Of a DNA stretch of 41,360 nt, positions 17,503-26,762 are shown piece by piece (positions within the stretch are counted from its first letter, which is position 1; each line of letters starts with the position of its first letter). The notes under the pieces were generated by a model. The model was not told the origin of the DNA. It was given only the letters and a program-made list of their open reading frames with translations, and made no database searches. Location: contig NZ_LMSU01000005.1 of the NCBI RefSeq assembly GCF_001429625.1, positions 1-41,360 of the forward strand, written 5' to 3'. The stretch comes from Nocardioides sp. Soil805 (GTDB lineage Bacteria; Actinomycetota; Actinomycetes; Propionibacteriales; Nocardioidaceae). The translations under genes and the position numbers were made by a program.

Positions 17503-18654
17503 TTATCCGCCCGTCACCTCGAGGGCGTCCTCGCGGACGTGGACGTCGCGTCCGTCGGTGTCGTCGAGCCAGCCCTCGGGCAGCACGACGCGCTTGCGCG
17601 GGGCCCCCTGCCGACCACGCGGGGTGCCCAGCTCGGCGACCGGGAAGCCCTCGTCGGGGTCGAGGTCCGCCAGCAGGTCGTCGAGCGTGGCCAGGGACTC
17701 GACCAGGGCCAGCCGGTGCCGCAGGTCTCCCCCGGCGCGGAAGCCCTTGAGGTACCAGGTCACGTGCTTGCGGAACTCCTTGCAGCCCCGCTCCTCCCCC
17801 ATGTGCTCGCTCAACAGCTCGGCGTGCCGGCGCATCATCGTGGACACCTCGCCGAGCGTGGGCAGGGTCGCCACCTGCTCACCGGCGAAGGCCGCGGCCA
17901 GGTCCCGGAAGAGCCAGGGCCGGCCCAGGCAGCCGCGCCCGACGACGACGCCGGCGACGCCGGTCTGCTCGACCATCCGCACGGCGTCCGCCGCCTCCCA
18001 GATGTCGCCGTTGCCGAGGACCGGGATCTGCACGCTGGCCACCAGGTCGGCGATCGCGTCCCAGTCGGCCTGACCCGAGTAGGCCTGCTCGACGGTGCGA
18101 CCGTGCAGCGCGATGGCGGCGGCGCCGGACTCCTGGGCGATGCGGCCCGCGTCGAGGTAGGTCAGGTGGTCGTCGTCGAGCCCCTTGCGGGTCTTGATGG
18201 TGACCGGCACGTCGTACGGCGTCGCGGCGCCGACCGCCGACTCGACGATGTCGCCGAGCAGGCCGCGCTTCCAGGGGAGGGCTCCCCCGCCGCCCTTGCG
18301 CGTCACCTTGGGCACCGGGCAGCCGAAGTTGAGGTCGACGTGGGCGACGCCGTACTCGTCGCACAGGATCTGCACGGCCCGTCCGACGTAGTGCGGGTCG
18401 GTGCCGTAGAGCTGCACGGAGCGGGTGGTCTCCAGCTCGTCGAAGACCAGCATCTTGCGCGTCGTCTCGTCACCCTCGACGAGGCCGCGCGAGGTGATCA
18501 TCTCGCAGACGTAGAGTCCGGCGCCCTGCTCGGCGCACAGCCGTCGGTACGCCGCGTTGGTGATGCCCGCCATCGGCGCGAGCACCACGGGGGTGTCGAC
18601 GGTGACGGATCCCCCGGAGGGAGCGCGAAGGGTCAGCGACGACGGCAAGGACAT
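17503..18654 (-). CDS. dusB: tRNA-dihydrouridine synthase (DusB-like)
   Basis: An FMN-dependent enzyme that reduces uridines in tRNA D-loops. The product is 383 residues, somewhat longer than the E. coli enzymes, as in other actinobacteria. The TIM barrel begins VVLAPMAGITNAAYRRLC (FMN binding). The catalytic cysteine is in NFGCPVPKVTRKGGG; HGRT and NGDIW loops and the GRGCLGRPWLF motif follow. A helical tRNA-binding domain makes up the C-terminus. ATG at 18654 matches the family; a weak -10 (GACAAT) lies six bases upstream. The choice between dusB and another dus subfamily is by similarity only. Its leader region 17319-17502 on the other side belongs to the secreted-protein gene. Confidence 0.92.
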   Translation of the reverse strand: MSLPSSLTLRAPSGGSVTVDTPVVLAPMAGITNAAYRRLCAEQGAGLYVCEMITSRGLVEGDETTRKMLVFDELETTRSVQLYGTDPHYVGRAVQILCDEYGVAHVDLNFGCPVPKVTRKGGGGALPWKRGLLGDIVESAVGAATPYDVPVTIKTRKGLDDDHLTYLDAGRIAQESGAAAIALHGRTVEQAYSGQADWDAIADLVASVQIPVLGNGDIWEAADAVRMVEQTGVAGVVVGRGCLGRPWLFRDLAAAFAGEQVATLPTLGEVSTMMRRHAELLSEHMGEERGCKEFRKHVTWYLKGFRAGGDLRHRLALVESLATLDDLLADLDPDEGFPVAELGTPRGRQGAPRKRVVLPEGWLDDTDGRDVHVREDALEVTGG

Positions 18655-18676
18655 GTCCCCATTGTCCCCGGAGGGG

Positions 18677-19357
18677 TCAGCGCCTGCGTCGGGAGGGGCG
18701 CCTCGCCCGGTCCCGGTCCACCTTCGTCGCCTCGCCCGTCCAGCTGACCGCCTTCTGGTCAGGCGTCGGCTGGAAGACCATCGCGTCGTACGACGCACCG
18801 GCGCGCGCGAAGAAGACCACGCACTTCGCGGTGCTGTCGCCCGGCTCGAACGACGTCGGGAGGGGGCGGGAGCGACAGGGCCGGAACGGCTCCGCGAAGG
18901 CCCATGGCGGGCCGAGCGTGTCGGAGGTGTCGAGCAGGTAGAGCGGGACGTCGAACCCGCCGAGGTCCGTGTCGCCGGCGTTGGCGACCGTCACGTCGAC
19001 GTAGTAGGGCTGGGCGCCCTCGACCGTGCCGGCGGCGACGAGTCCGTCGAAGTCGGCCGGGTCGGCCTCGCGGACCGCCTCGACGCCCAGCTCCAGCACG
19101 CCCTCGACATCCGGGGCCGGGCGCCAGGCGACGGTCGCGGTCTCACCGACGTCGAGCACGCTGCCGGGCGCGGTCGTGTCCGCGACGGCGCCCGACGAGT
19201 CCTCGGCGCCCGCCCCGCCCGACGGTTCCGTGGCCGGAGGGGTCGAGGCGCCCGCGGTGGACGTGCCGTCCCCGTCGGTGTCCGCGCCGGTCTGCCCGGA
19301 ACAGCCCGCGAGCAGCACGACCGCGCACGCCCACGCCACCAGCCCGACCCGTCCCAT
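18677..19357 (-). CDS. Lipoprotein, unknown function
   Basis: The product is 226 residues. The signal peptide ends in a lipobox (VVLLAGC, Cys near 19), followed by a Thr/Ser/Ala/Pro-rich linker to about residue 65. The folded part (about 70-215) looks like an all-beta, DUF4352-like or immunoglobulin-type domain (VTVANAGDTDLGGFDVPLYL) and has two cysteines (RPCRS, TAKCVVF) that could form a disulfide. The end is Arg-rich. ATG at 19357 has CACAAT six bases upstream; a GTG at 19372 is possible. It lies between glyS and dus on the same strand, which does not reveal a role. Confidence 0.8.
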   Translation of the reverse strand: MGRVGLVAWACAVVLLAGCSGQTGADTDGDGTSTAGASTPPATEPSGGAGAEDSSGAVADTTAPGSVLDVGETATVAWRPAPDVEGVLELGVEAVREADPADFDGLVAAGTVEGAQPYYVDVTVANAGDTDLGGFDVPLYLLDTSDTLGPPWAFAEPFRPCRSRPLPTSFEPGDSTAKCVVFFARAGASYDAMVFQPTPDQKAVSWTGEATKVDRDRARRPSRRRR

Positions 19358-19408
19358 GCGGGCATTGTGCACCGGGTCGGGCCGGGGCGGCGGCGGAACC
19401 GCCGTGGC

Positions 19409-20821
19409 TCAGCAGCCGAGCAGGCGCTCGGCGAACCAGCGCGAGATGCCGTCCAGGCTGACCCGCTCCTGGGTCATCGTGTCGCGCTCGCGGACCGTGA
19501 CGGCGTTGTCGTCGAGGGTCTCGAAGTCGACCGTGACGCAGAACGGCGTACCGATCTCGTCCTGACGCCGGTAGCGGCGACCGATGGCGCCGGAGTCGTC
19601 GAAGTCGACGTTCCAGTTCTGGCGCAGCTCGGCGGCCAGGGCCTTGGCCTTGGGCGAGAGGTCGGCGTTGCGGCTCAGCGGCAGGACCGCGACCTTGATC
19701 GGCGCCAGGCGCGGGTCGAGCTTGAGCACGACGCGCTTGTCGACGCCGCCCTTGGTGTTGGGCGCCTCGTCCTCGGTGTAGGCGTCGATGAGGAACGCCA
19801 TGAGGCTGCGGGTGAGCCCGGCCGCCGGCTCGATGACGTAGGGCATGTAGCGCTCGTTGCTGGCCTGGTCGAAGTAGGACAGGTCCTTGCCCGAGAACTC
19901 GCTGTGCTGCTTGAGGTCGAAGTCGGTGCGGTTGGCGACGCCCTCGAGCTCCTCGAAGTCGCGGCCGGAGAACCCGAAGCGGTACTCGATGTCGACGGTG
20001 CGCTTGGAGTAGTGCGAGAGCTTCTCGGCCGGGTGCTCGTAGTGGCGCAGGTTGTCGGGGTCGATGCCCAGGTCGACGTACCACTGGGTGCGCTGGTCGA
20101 TCCAGTGCTGGTGCCACTCCTCGTCCTCGCCGGGCTTGACGAAGAACTCCATCTCCATCTGCTCGAACTCGCGGGTGCGGAAGATGAAGTTGCCGGGGGT
20201 GATCTCGTTGCGGAAGCTCTTGCCCATCTGGGCGATGCCGAACGGCGGCTTCTGCCGGCTGCTCGTGACCACGTTGGCGAAGTTGAGGAAGATGCCCTGC
20301 GCGGTCTCCGGGCGCAGGTAGTGCAGGCCCGACTCGTCCTCGATGACGCCGAGGTAGGTCTTGAGCATCATGTTGAAGTTGCGCGGCTCGGTCCACGCGC
20401 CGCGGGTGCCGCAGTGGGGGCAGGCCACCGACTCGTTGATGTCGACGGTGTCGGGGTCCACCGGGTTGTCGGGGCTCCCCTTCTTGGCCGCGTAGTCCTC
20501 CTGGAGGTGGTCCTCGCGGAAGCGCTTGTGGCAGGACTGGCACTCGGTCAGCGGGTCGCTGAAGGTGCTCAGGTGGCCGGAGGCCTCCCAGGTGCGGGTC
20601 GGGAGGATGACGCTGGAGTCCAGGCCGACCACGTCGTCGCGGCGGGTGACCATGAACTTCCACCACTGGCGCTTGATGTTCTCCTTGAGCTCCACGCCCA
20701 GCGGGCCGTAGTCCCAGGCGGAGCGGGTGCCGCCGTAGATCTCACCGCAGGGGTAGACGAAGCCTCGACGCTTCGCGAGGGAGACGACGTTGTCCAGGGC
20801 GGTGGGTGCGGGCTTGGCCAC
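19409..20821 (-). CDS. glyS: Glycine--tRNA ligase (class II, homodimeric type)
   Basis: The single-chain (alpha2) glycyl-tRNA synthetase of Gram-positive bacteria. The product is 470 residues, the expected size. N-terminal LAKRRGFVYPCGEIYGG; class II motif 2 around FRNEITPGNFIFRTREFEQMEME split over 200-225; motif 3 DEIGTPFCVTVDFETLDD near 430; an inserted Cys-containing region (CQSCHKRF, CPHCGTRG) likely binds zinc. The GTG at 20821 has GAGG upstream. TAGGGT on the minus strand at 20873-20878 is a probable -10, giving a leader of about 45 bases, too short for a T-box. A GC palindrome follows the stop (19391-19404) without a T run. Confidence 0.96.
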   Translation of the reverse strand: MAKPAPTALDNVVSLAKRRGFVYPCGEIYGGTRSAWDYGPLGVELKENIKRQWWKFMVTRRDDVVGLDSSVILPTRTWEASGHLSTFSDPLTECQSCHKRFREDHLQEDYAAKKGSPDNPVDPDTVDINESVACPHCGTRGAWTEPRNFNMMLKTYLGVIEDESGLHYLRPETAQGIFLNFANVVTSSRQKPPFGIAQMGKSFRNEITPGNFIFRTREFEQMEMEFFVKPGEDEEWHQHWIDQRTQWYVDLGIDPDNLRHYEHPAEKLSHYSKRTVDIEYRFGFSGRDFEELEGVANRTDFDLKQHSEFSGKDLSYFDQASNERYMPYVIEPAAGLTRSLMAFLIDAYTEDEAPNTKGGVDKRVVLKLDPRLAPIKVAVLPLSRNADLSPKAKALAAELRQNWNVDFDDSGAIGRRYRRQDEIGTPFCVTVDFETLDDNAVTVRERDTMTQERVSLDGISRWFAERLLGC

Positions 20822-20921
20822 GATGAGGTCCTCACAGAAGAACAGGCCGGCTGGCTGCCGGTCGGTGGGACCACCCTAACGACGGGCGCACCGCACTTTT
20901 CCCCCGGCGTGCGCGCGGGCC

Positions 20922-21602
20922 TCAGGGCTCCAGCAGGTAGCCCAGACCGGGGCTGGTCACCAGGTGGCGCGGGTGTGCCGGATCGACCTCGAGCTTGCGC
21001 CGCAGCTGCGCGGCGTACACCCGCAGGTAGTGGCTCTCGTGGAGGTAGGCCGGTCCCCACACCTCGCGCAGGATCTGCTCGCGGGACACCAGCTTGCCGA
21101 GGTTGCGGGCCAGCAGCTCGAGGAAGGACCACTCGGTGGGGGTGAGCCGCACGTCCTGCCCACCGCGGCTCACCGCCTTGCGGCCGAAGTCGATGACGAG
21201 GTCGCCGACGACCACCGGCGCGGCCTCGCGCACGGGCTCGTGCGAGCGGCGTACGGCGGCGCGCAACCGGGCGAGGAGCTCCTGCATCGCGAAGGGCTTG
21301 GTGACGTAGTCGTCCGCACCCATGTCGAGCGCGTCCACCTTGTCCTCGCCGTGCTGGCGCGCCGAGAGCACCACGATCGGCACGGACGTCCAGCCCCGGA
21401 TGCCCTCGATGACCTGCATCCCGTCCATGTCGGGCAGCCCGAGGTCGAGCAGCACGACGTCGGGGTGGAGGGTCGCGACCGCGTCCAGCGCGGACCGGCC
21501 GTCGTGGGCGACGGTCACGGTCCAGCCGTGCGCCTCCAGGTTGATCTGCAGCGCCCGGGCGAGGGGGGCCTCGTCGTCGACGACGAGCACGTGGGCGACC
21601 AC
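20922..21602 (-). CDS. kdpE: Potassium-response regulator KdpE
   Basis: An OmpR-family response regulator that activates the kdp genes when K+ is limiting or turgor falls. The product is 226 residues: receiver with acidic pocket VVDDE, phospho-acceptor Asp53 in DVVLLDLGLPDMDG, and KPFAMQEL; a winged-helix DNA-binding domain (LTPTEWSFLELLARNLGK, ending LVTSPGLGYLLEP) forms the second half. GTG at 21602 lies one base past the kdpD stop and 7 bases after AGGA. It is the last gene of kdpFABCDE. Candidate target sites are at 28541-28590. Confidence 0.95.
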   Translation of the reverse strand: MVAHVLVVDDEAPLARALQINLEAHGWTVTVAHDGRSALDAVATLHPDVVLLDLGLPDMDGMQVIEGIRGWTSVPIVVLSARQHGEDKVDALDMGADDYVTKPFAMQELLARLRAAVRRSHEPVREAAPVVVGDLVIDFGRKAVSRGGQDVRLTPTEWSFLELLARNLGKLVSREQILREVWGPAYLHESHYLRVYAAQLRRKLEVDPAHPRHLVTSPGLGYLLEP

Positions 21603-21603
21603 G

Positions 21604-24111
21604 TCAGGATCCTGCCACTGCGAGGGGGACCGTGAGCACCATGGTGAGTCCGCCGCCGGGGGTGTCCTCGGCGACGAGGGTGGCGCCGACGGCGTCCGCC
21701 AGCCCCCGGGCCACGGCGAGGCCCAGCCCGAGTCCCCCGGGCGTGGCGTCGCCCAGTCTCTGGAAGGGCTCGAACATCCGCTCCCGGGCCGCCTCGCTGA
21801 CCCCGGGGCCACGGTCGGCGACGCGGATCTCCATGTCCCGGGCACCGGCGTGGACGTCGACCCGGACCGCCGTGCCGGGCGCGTGCCGCACGGCGTTGGC
21901 CACGACGTTGGCGACCACCCGCTCGAGCAGCCCGGGGTCGGTCCGCACCAGCGGCTCCTCCTCGTCGAGATCCAGCACGACCGCCCCCGGCGGATGACCG
22001 GCGACCGCGAGCGGCAGCACCTCGTCGAGGCTGATGTCGCGCACCCGGGGCGTGAGCAGCCCCGACGAGAGCCGGGACAGGTCGAGGAGGTTGTCGATGA
22101 GGCGCTCGAGCTGGTCCGTCGAGCCGTCCAGGCTGGAGAGCAGCTCGGCGCGTTCGGCCTCCCCGAGCCGCCCGCCGCCCACGAGGCCGTCGACGGAGGC
22201 CCGGATGGTCGCCAGCGGCGTACGCAGGTCGTGGGAGACGGCACGCAACAGGGCCGTGCTCGTCGCCTCGGCATGCTCGAGCGCAGCGGCGCGGGCGTCG
22301 CGCTCACGCAGCCGGCGGTACTCCAGGACCAGCCCGGCCTGCACCGCGAAGCCGTCGAGCACCCGCATCTCCGAGGCGCGGAGCGATCGGCCGCGCAGCG
22401 CGAGCACTCGCCGGTCGTCCACGCGCACCTGCGCGTCGGCGGCCTCCGGGGTCTCGGGCGCCGCGGGTCCGTCGGCGGCCAGGAGCTCCCAGCCGTCGAG
22501 GTCGTCGTGCCGGGCCAGGAGCGAGACGGACTCCAGTCCGAACGTGGCGCGCAGCCGGGCGACCACGGCCTGCGCGGTGTCGTCCCCGGTCAGCACCGAC
22601 TGGGACAGGCCCGACATCGTGGTCGCCTCGGCGCGCGCCCGGGCCGCGTCGGCGGCCACCCGCGACGCGCGGTCGACGACCGACGAGACGGCGGCCGCGA
22701 TGACGACGAAGACCAGCAGGGCCACGAGGTTGCGCGGCTCGGACACGGTCCACTGCCCCACCGGCTCGGTGAAGAACCAGTTGAGGAGCAGGAAGCCGGC
22801 CAGTGCGGCCGCCAGGCCGGGCAGGAGGCCGCCGACCATGGCGACCAGCACGGTCACCGCGAGGTAGGACATCACCTCCAGCGGGAGGCTCTGCTCGGTG
22901 TGGGTGGCACTCAACAACAGGGTCACCAGCACCGGGAGCACCGTCGCCGCGACCCACCCCGCCGCCTGCCGGCTGCGGCTCAGCGGCGAGACCGAGCGCC
23001 GCATCCGGCGCGGCCCGCCCGCCTTGTCGTGGGTCACCAGGTGGACGTCGATGGGGCCCGACAGGCGGGCGATCTCGGTGGCCGTGGAGCCGACGAACAG
23101 CTGCCGCAGGCTGGTGTGGCTCGAGACGCCGACGACGACCATCGAGGCGTTGACGCCGCGGGCGAAGTCGATGACGGCCTCGGGCACGTCGTCCCCCACG
23201 ACGGAGTGGAGGGAACCGCCGAGCTCCTCGACCAGCTCGCGTGAGGCGCGCAGGCTGGTGCCGTCGGGCCCGGAGAGTCCGTCGGAGCGCACCACGTGCA
23301 CGGCGATCAGCTCGCTGCCCGCGGAGCGTGACGCGATCCGGGCCGCGCGGCGTACGACCGTCTCTCCCTCGGCTCCGCCGGTGATCGCCACCACCACCCG
23401 CTCGCGCGCCGGCCACGGGGTGTCGATGCGGTGCTCGCGGCGGTAGTCGTCCAGCGCGTCGTCGACCTTGTCGGCCAACCACAGCAGGGCGAGCTCGCGC
23501 AGCGCGGTGAGGTTGCCGACCCGGAAGTACGACGTCAGCGAGGCGTCGATCGCCTCGGCACGGTAGACGTTGCCGTGCGCGAGCCGGCGTCGCAGGGCCT
23601 CGGGGCTCATGTCGACGAGCTGGACCTGGTCGGCCGCCCGCACCACCGCGTCCGGCACGGTCTCGCGCTGCCGGACGCCGGTGATCCGCTCGACCTCGTC
23701 GTTGAGGGACGCCAGGTGCTGGATGTTGACGGTGGTGATGACGTCGATCCCGGCCCTGCGGATGTCCTCCACGTCCTGCCAGCGCTTGGCGTGCCTGCTG
23801 CCGGGGACGTTGGTGTGGGCCAGCTCGTCGACCAGCACCACTGCGGGGTGCCGGGCGATCACCGCCTCGGCGTCCATCTCCGTCAGCGTGCTGCCGCGGT
23901 AGGTGACCGTCCTGCGGGGCACCACCTCGAGCCCGGCGAGCTTGGCCGCGGTCTGCGGCCGGTCGTGGGTCTCGACGAGGCCGACCACGACGTCCGTGCC
24001 ACGCCCGAGGCGACGGTGCGCCTCGTCGAGCATCGCGAACGTCTTGCCGACGCCGGGCGCCGCGCCGAGGTAGACGATGAGCTTGCCCCGCCGCGGCCCC
24101 CGCTCGTCCAT
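21604..24111 (-). CDS. kdpD: Potassium-sensor histidine kinase KdpD
   Basis: The membrane sensor kinase for KdpE. The product is 835 residues, slightly shorter than the E. coli protein. The order is an N-terminal KdpD domain with Walker A GAAPGVGKT (16-24) and Walker-B-like VVLVDELAHTN, a USP-like domain (VVAITGGAEGETVV), four close membrane segments (about 375-475), a GAF-like region, then HisKA with AVSHDLRTPLATI (His627) and HATPase (VVANVVANAVRHAPG, DRGPGV, GLGLGLAV). Nothing essential seems missing. ATG at 24111 lies 4 bases after the kdpC stop, consistent with one operon. Confidence 0.96.
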   Translation of the reverse strand: MDERGPRRGKLIVYLGAAPGVGKTFAMLDEAHRRLGRGTDVVVGLVETHDRPQTAAKLAGLEVVPRRTVTYRGSTLTEMDAEAVIARHPAVVLVDELAHTNVPGSRHAKRWQDVEDIRRAGIDVITTVNIQHLASLNDEVERITGVRQRETVPDAVVRAADQVQLVDMSPEALRRRLAHGNVYRAEAIDASLTSYFRVGNLTALRELALLWLADKVDDALDDYRREHRIDTPWPARERVVVAITGGAEGETVVRRAARIASRSAGSELIAVHVVRSDGLSGPDGTSLRASRELVEELGGSLHSVVGDDVPEAVIDFARGVNASMVVVGVSSHTSLRQLFVGSTATEIARLSGPIDVHLVTHDKAGGPRRMRRSVSPLSRSRQAAGWVAATVLPVLVTLLLSATHTEQSLPLEVMSYLAVTVLVAMVGGLLPGLAAALAGFLLLNWFFTEPVGQWTVSEPRNLVALLVFVVIAAAVSSVVDRASRVAADAARARAEATTMSGLSQSVLTGDDTAQAVVARLRATFGLESVSLLARHDDLDGWELLAADGPAAPETPEAADAQVRVDDRRVLALRGRSLRASEMRVLDGFAVQAGLVLEYRRLRERDARAAALEHAEATSTALLRAVSHDLRTPLATIRASVDGLVGGGRLGEAERAELLSSLDGSTDQLERLIDNLLDLSRLSSGLLTPRVRDISLDEVLPLAVAGHPPGAVVLDLDEEEPLVRTDPGLLERVVANVVANAVRHAPGTAVRVDVHAGARDMEIRVADRGPGVSEAARERMFEPFQRLGDATPGGLGLGLAVARGLADAVGATLVAEDTPGGGLTMVLTVPLAVAGS

Positions 24112-24115
24112 GGGC

Positions 24116-24727
24116 TCAGTCTCGCAGGCCGGCGAGCGCGATGTTGAGGGCGAGCACGTCGACCCGGGGCTCGCCGAGGAAGCCGAGCGTGCGGTCGTCG
24201 GTGTGGGCCTCGACGAGGTCCCTGACCTCCTCCTCCGCGAGTCCGTTCGCCCGTGCCACGCGGGGCACCTGGAGCATCGCGTAGGCGGGCGAGACGTGCG
24301 GGTCGAGACCCGAGGCGGACGCGGTCAGCGCGTCGGCAGGGACCTGCGCCGGCGCCACACCCTCCTCCTCGGCGACCGCGGCGCGCCGCTCCTCGATGGT
24401 CGCCACCAGGTCGGGGCTCTCGGGACCGAGGTTGGAGCCGCCCGTGGCCAGCGGGTCCCACCCGTCACCCGCCGCGGACGGCCGCGGGTGGAACCACTCG
24501 GGCCCGTCGGAGCCCTGGCCGATGAGGGCGGAGCCGACCGCGTCGTCGTACGACGTCGTGCGCTCGCCGTCGGCGGTGACCAGCGAGCCGGACGCCCGCC
24601 AGTCGAAGGCCGCCTGCGCCACGCCGGTGACCACGAGGGGGTAGGCGAGGCCCAACAGGAGGGTGAGGACCACGAGGGTGCGCAGGCCGGCCACCGCGTG
24701 CCGGCCGAGGGTGAACAGGGATTCCAT
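24116..24727 (-). CDS. kdpC: K+-transporting ATPase subunit KdpC
   Basis: The small single-span subunit that stabilises the KdpFABC complex and aids ATP binding. The product is 203 residues. One N-terminal membrane helix (GLRTLVVLTLLLGLAYPLVVTG) is followed by an outer domain with the family patterns GSALIGQG, WFHPRPSAAG, SNLGP and the C-terminal VDVLALNIAL. It starts 7 bases after kdpB and ends 4 bases before kdpD. Confidence 0.96.
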   Translation of the reverse strand: MESLFTLGRHAVAGLRTLVVLTLLLGLAYPLVVTGVAQAAFDWRASGSLVTADGERTTSYDDAVGSALIGQGSDGPEWFHPRPSAAGDGWDPLATGGSNLGPESPDLVATIEERRAAVAEEEGVAPAQVPADALTASASGLDPHVSPAYAMLQVPRVARANGLAEEEVRDLVEAHTDDRTLGFLGEPRVDVLALNIALAGLRD

Positions 24728-24734
24728 GACTGCC

Positions 24735-26762
24735 TCAGATTCCGGGGAGGAGGGAGATGACGAGGTCCAGGAGCTTGATGCCGAGGAACGGCGCGACCAG
24801 GCCGCCGACTCCGTAGACGAGGATGTTGTGGCGCAGCAGCACCTCGGCGGCGGCCGGTCGGTACGCCACGCCGCGCAAGGCCAGCGGGATGAGGGCCACG
24901 ATGACGAGGGCGTTGAAGACGACCGCCGACAGGATCGCCGACTCGGGGCTGGACAGGCCCATCAGGTTGAGCGTGTCCAGCTGCGGGAAGGCGACGACGA
25001 ACATCGCGGGCAGGATCGCGAAGTACTTGGCGATGTCGTTGGCGACGGAGAAGGTCGTCAGGGCGCCGCGGGTGATCAGCAGCTGCTTGCCGATCTCCAC
25101 GACGTCGATGAGCTTGGTGGGGTCGGAGTCGAGGTCCACCATGTTGCCGGCCTCCTTGGCCGCCGACGTGCCGGTGTTCATCGCCACCCCGACGTCGGCC
25201 TGGGCCAGGGCGGGAGCGTCGTTGGTGCCGTCGCCGCACATGGCGACCAGCCGACCGCCCTCCTGCTCCTTGCGGATGAGCGCCATCTTGTCCTCCGGTG
25301 TGGCCTCGGCGAGGTAGTCGTCGACCCCGGCCTCCTCGGCGATGGCCCGGGCGGTCAGGGCGTTGTCGCCGGTGATCATCACGGTCCGGATCCCCATGGC
25401 ACGCATCTCGTCGAAACGCTCGCGGATGCCCTCCTTGACCACGTCCTTGAGGTGGACGACGCCGAGGACCCTGGCCGGTCGGTCGGCGACCTGCTCGGCC
25501 ACGACGAGCGGGGTTCCCCCCGAGGAGCTGATCCCGGCGACGATCTCGTCGAGCTCGTCGAGCATCCGACCGCCGGTGTTGTCCACCCAGGCGGCGACGG
25601 CGCTGCCCGCGCCCTTGCGGATGCGGTGTCCCGGGAGGTCGATGCCGCTCATCCGGGTCATGGCGGTGAAGTCCACCAGCTCGGCCCCGGCGCGCACGGT
25701 CGTGTCCTGCGCCAGCCCCCGGGTGTGGACCAGGTCGACGATGCTGCGTCCCTCGGGGGTCTCGTCGGCGAGCGAGGAGAGCTGCGCCGCCCGCGCGAGG
25801 GCGTCGAGCGTCACGCCGTCGACCGGGAACAGCTCCGCGGCCTGCCGGTTGCCGTAGGTGATCGTGCCGGTCTTGTCGAGGAGCAGCACGTCGACGTCAC
25901 CCGCCGCCTCGACGGCGCGGCCGGACATGGCCAGCACGTTGCGGCGTACCAGCCGGTCCATGCCTGCGATGCCGATGGCGCTCAGGAGGGCGCCGATGGT
26001 GGTCGGGATGAGGCACACCAGCAGCGCCACCAGCACGAGCACGGACGGCTCGATCCCCGAGTAGTCCATGAAGGGCCACAGGGTCGCGACGACGAGCACG
26101 AACACTGCCGTCAGCGTGACCAGCAGGATGTTGAGCGCGACCTCGTTGGGGGTCTTCTGCCGCTCCGAGCCTTCCACCAGCGCGATCATCCGGTCCACGA
26201 ACGACTGGCCCGGGTCGGAGGTGATCCTCACGACGATGCGGTCGGAGAGCACGACGGTGCCACCGGTGACTGCGCACCGGTCGCCGCCGGACTCGCGGAT
26301 CACCGGGGCGGACTCGCCGGTCACCGCGGACTCGTCGACGGTGGCCACGCCCTCGATGACGTCGCCGTCACCGGGGATGCGCTCCCCCGCCTCCACCACG
26401 ACGACGTCTCCGGCGCGCAGGCTGCCGCTGGGCACCTCCTCGACGGGCAGCGTCGCCAGCGCCACCGGTCGCGCGGCCCGCTCAGCGCTGGCGGTGATGC
26501 GTCGGGCGGTCGTGGTCTGCTGGAGCTGGCGCAGGCTGGCTGCCTGGGCCTTGCCGCGCCCCTCGGCGACGGCCTCGGCCAGGGTGCCGAACAGCACGGT
26601 CAACCACAGCCACCCGGTGATGGACACGGCGAACAGGGACGGGTCGAGCACGGTGGCGACCGTGGTGACGGCGGCCCCGACCTCCACGACGAGGAGCACC
26701 GGGTTGTCGAGCAGCTGGCGGGGGCTCATCTTGATGAGCGCCAGACGGAACGGGATGGTCAC
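24735..26762 (-). CDS. kdpB: K+-transporting P-type ATPase subunit KdpB
   Basis: The ATP-hydrolysing subunit of the high-affinity K+ pump. The product is 675 residues. Visible are the TGES actuator loop (AVTGESAPV), phosphorylated Asp296 in DKTGTITYG, the nucleotide-domain region with KGAGSAV, the hinge GDGTNDAPALAQADVG, and about seven membrane helices. GTG at 26762 overlaps the kdpA stop by four bases (GTGA). The open frame runs on upstream inside kdpA in another frame, but that part is shadow and there is no fusion. Confidence 0.97.
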   Translation of the reverse strand: MTIPFRLALIKMSPRQLLDNPVLLVVEVGAAVTTVATVLDPSLFAVSITGWLWLTVLFGTLAEAVAEGRGKAQAASLRQLQQTTTARRITASAERAARPVALATLPVEEVPSGSLRAGDVVVVEAGERIPGDGDVIEGVATVDESAVTGESAPVIRESGGDRCAVTGGTVVLSDRIVVRITSDPGQSFVDRMIALVEGSERQKTPNEVALNILLVTLTAVFVLVVATLWPFMDYSGIEPSVLVLVALLVCLIPTTIGALLSAIGIAGMDRLVRRNVLAMSGRAVEAAGDVDVLLLDKTGTITYGNRQAAELFPVDGVTLDALARAAQLSSLADETPEGRSIVDLVHTRGLAQDTTVRAGAELVDFTAMTRMSGIDLPGHRIRKGAGSAVAAWVDNTGGRMLDELDEIVAGISSSGGTPLVVAEQVADRPARVLGVVHLKDVVKEGIRERFDEMRAMGIRTVMITGDNALTARAIAEEAGVDDYLAEATPEDKMALIRKEQEGGRLVAMCGDGTNDAPALAQADVGVAMNTGTSAAKEAGNMVDLDSDPTKLIDVVEIGKQLLITRGALTTFSVANDIAKYFAILPAMFVVAFPQLDTLNLMGLSSPESAILSAVVFNALVIVALIPLALRGVAYRPAAAEVLLRHNILVYGVGGLVAPFLGIKLLDLVISLLPGI

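Noticed and set aside
20822..20921. T-box leader before glyS
   Set aside because: The likely transcript leader is only about 45 bases and has no T-box sequence.
18557..21145. An 862-residue open frame opposite dus, the lipoprotein gene and glyS
   Set aside because: Antisense shadow across three well-supported genes with no motif.
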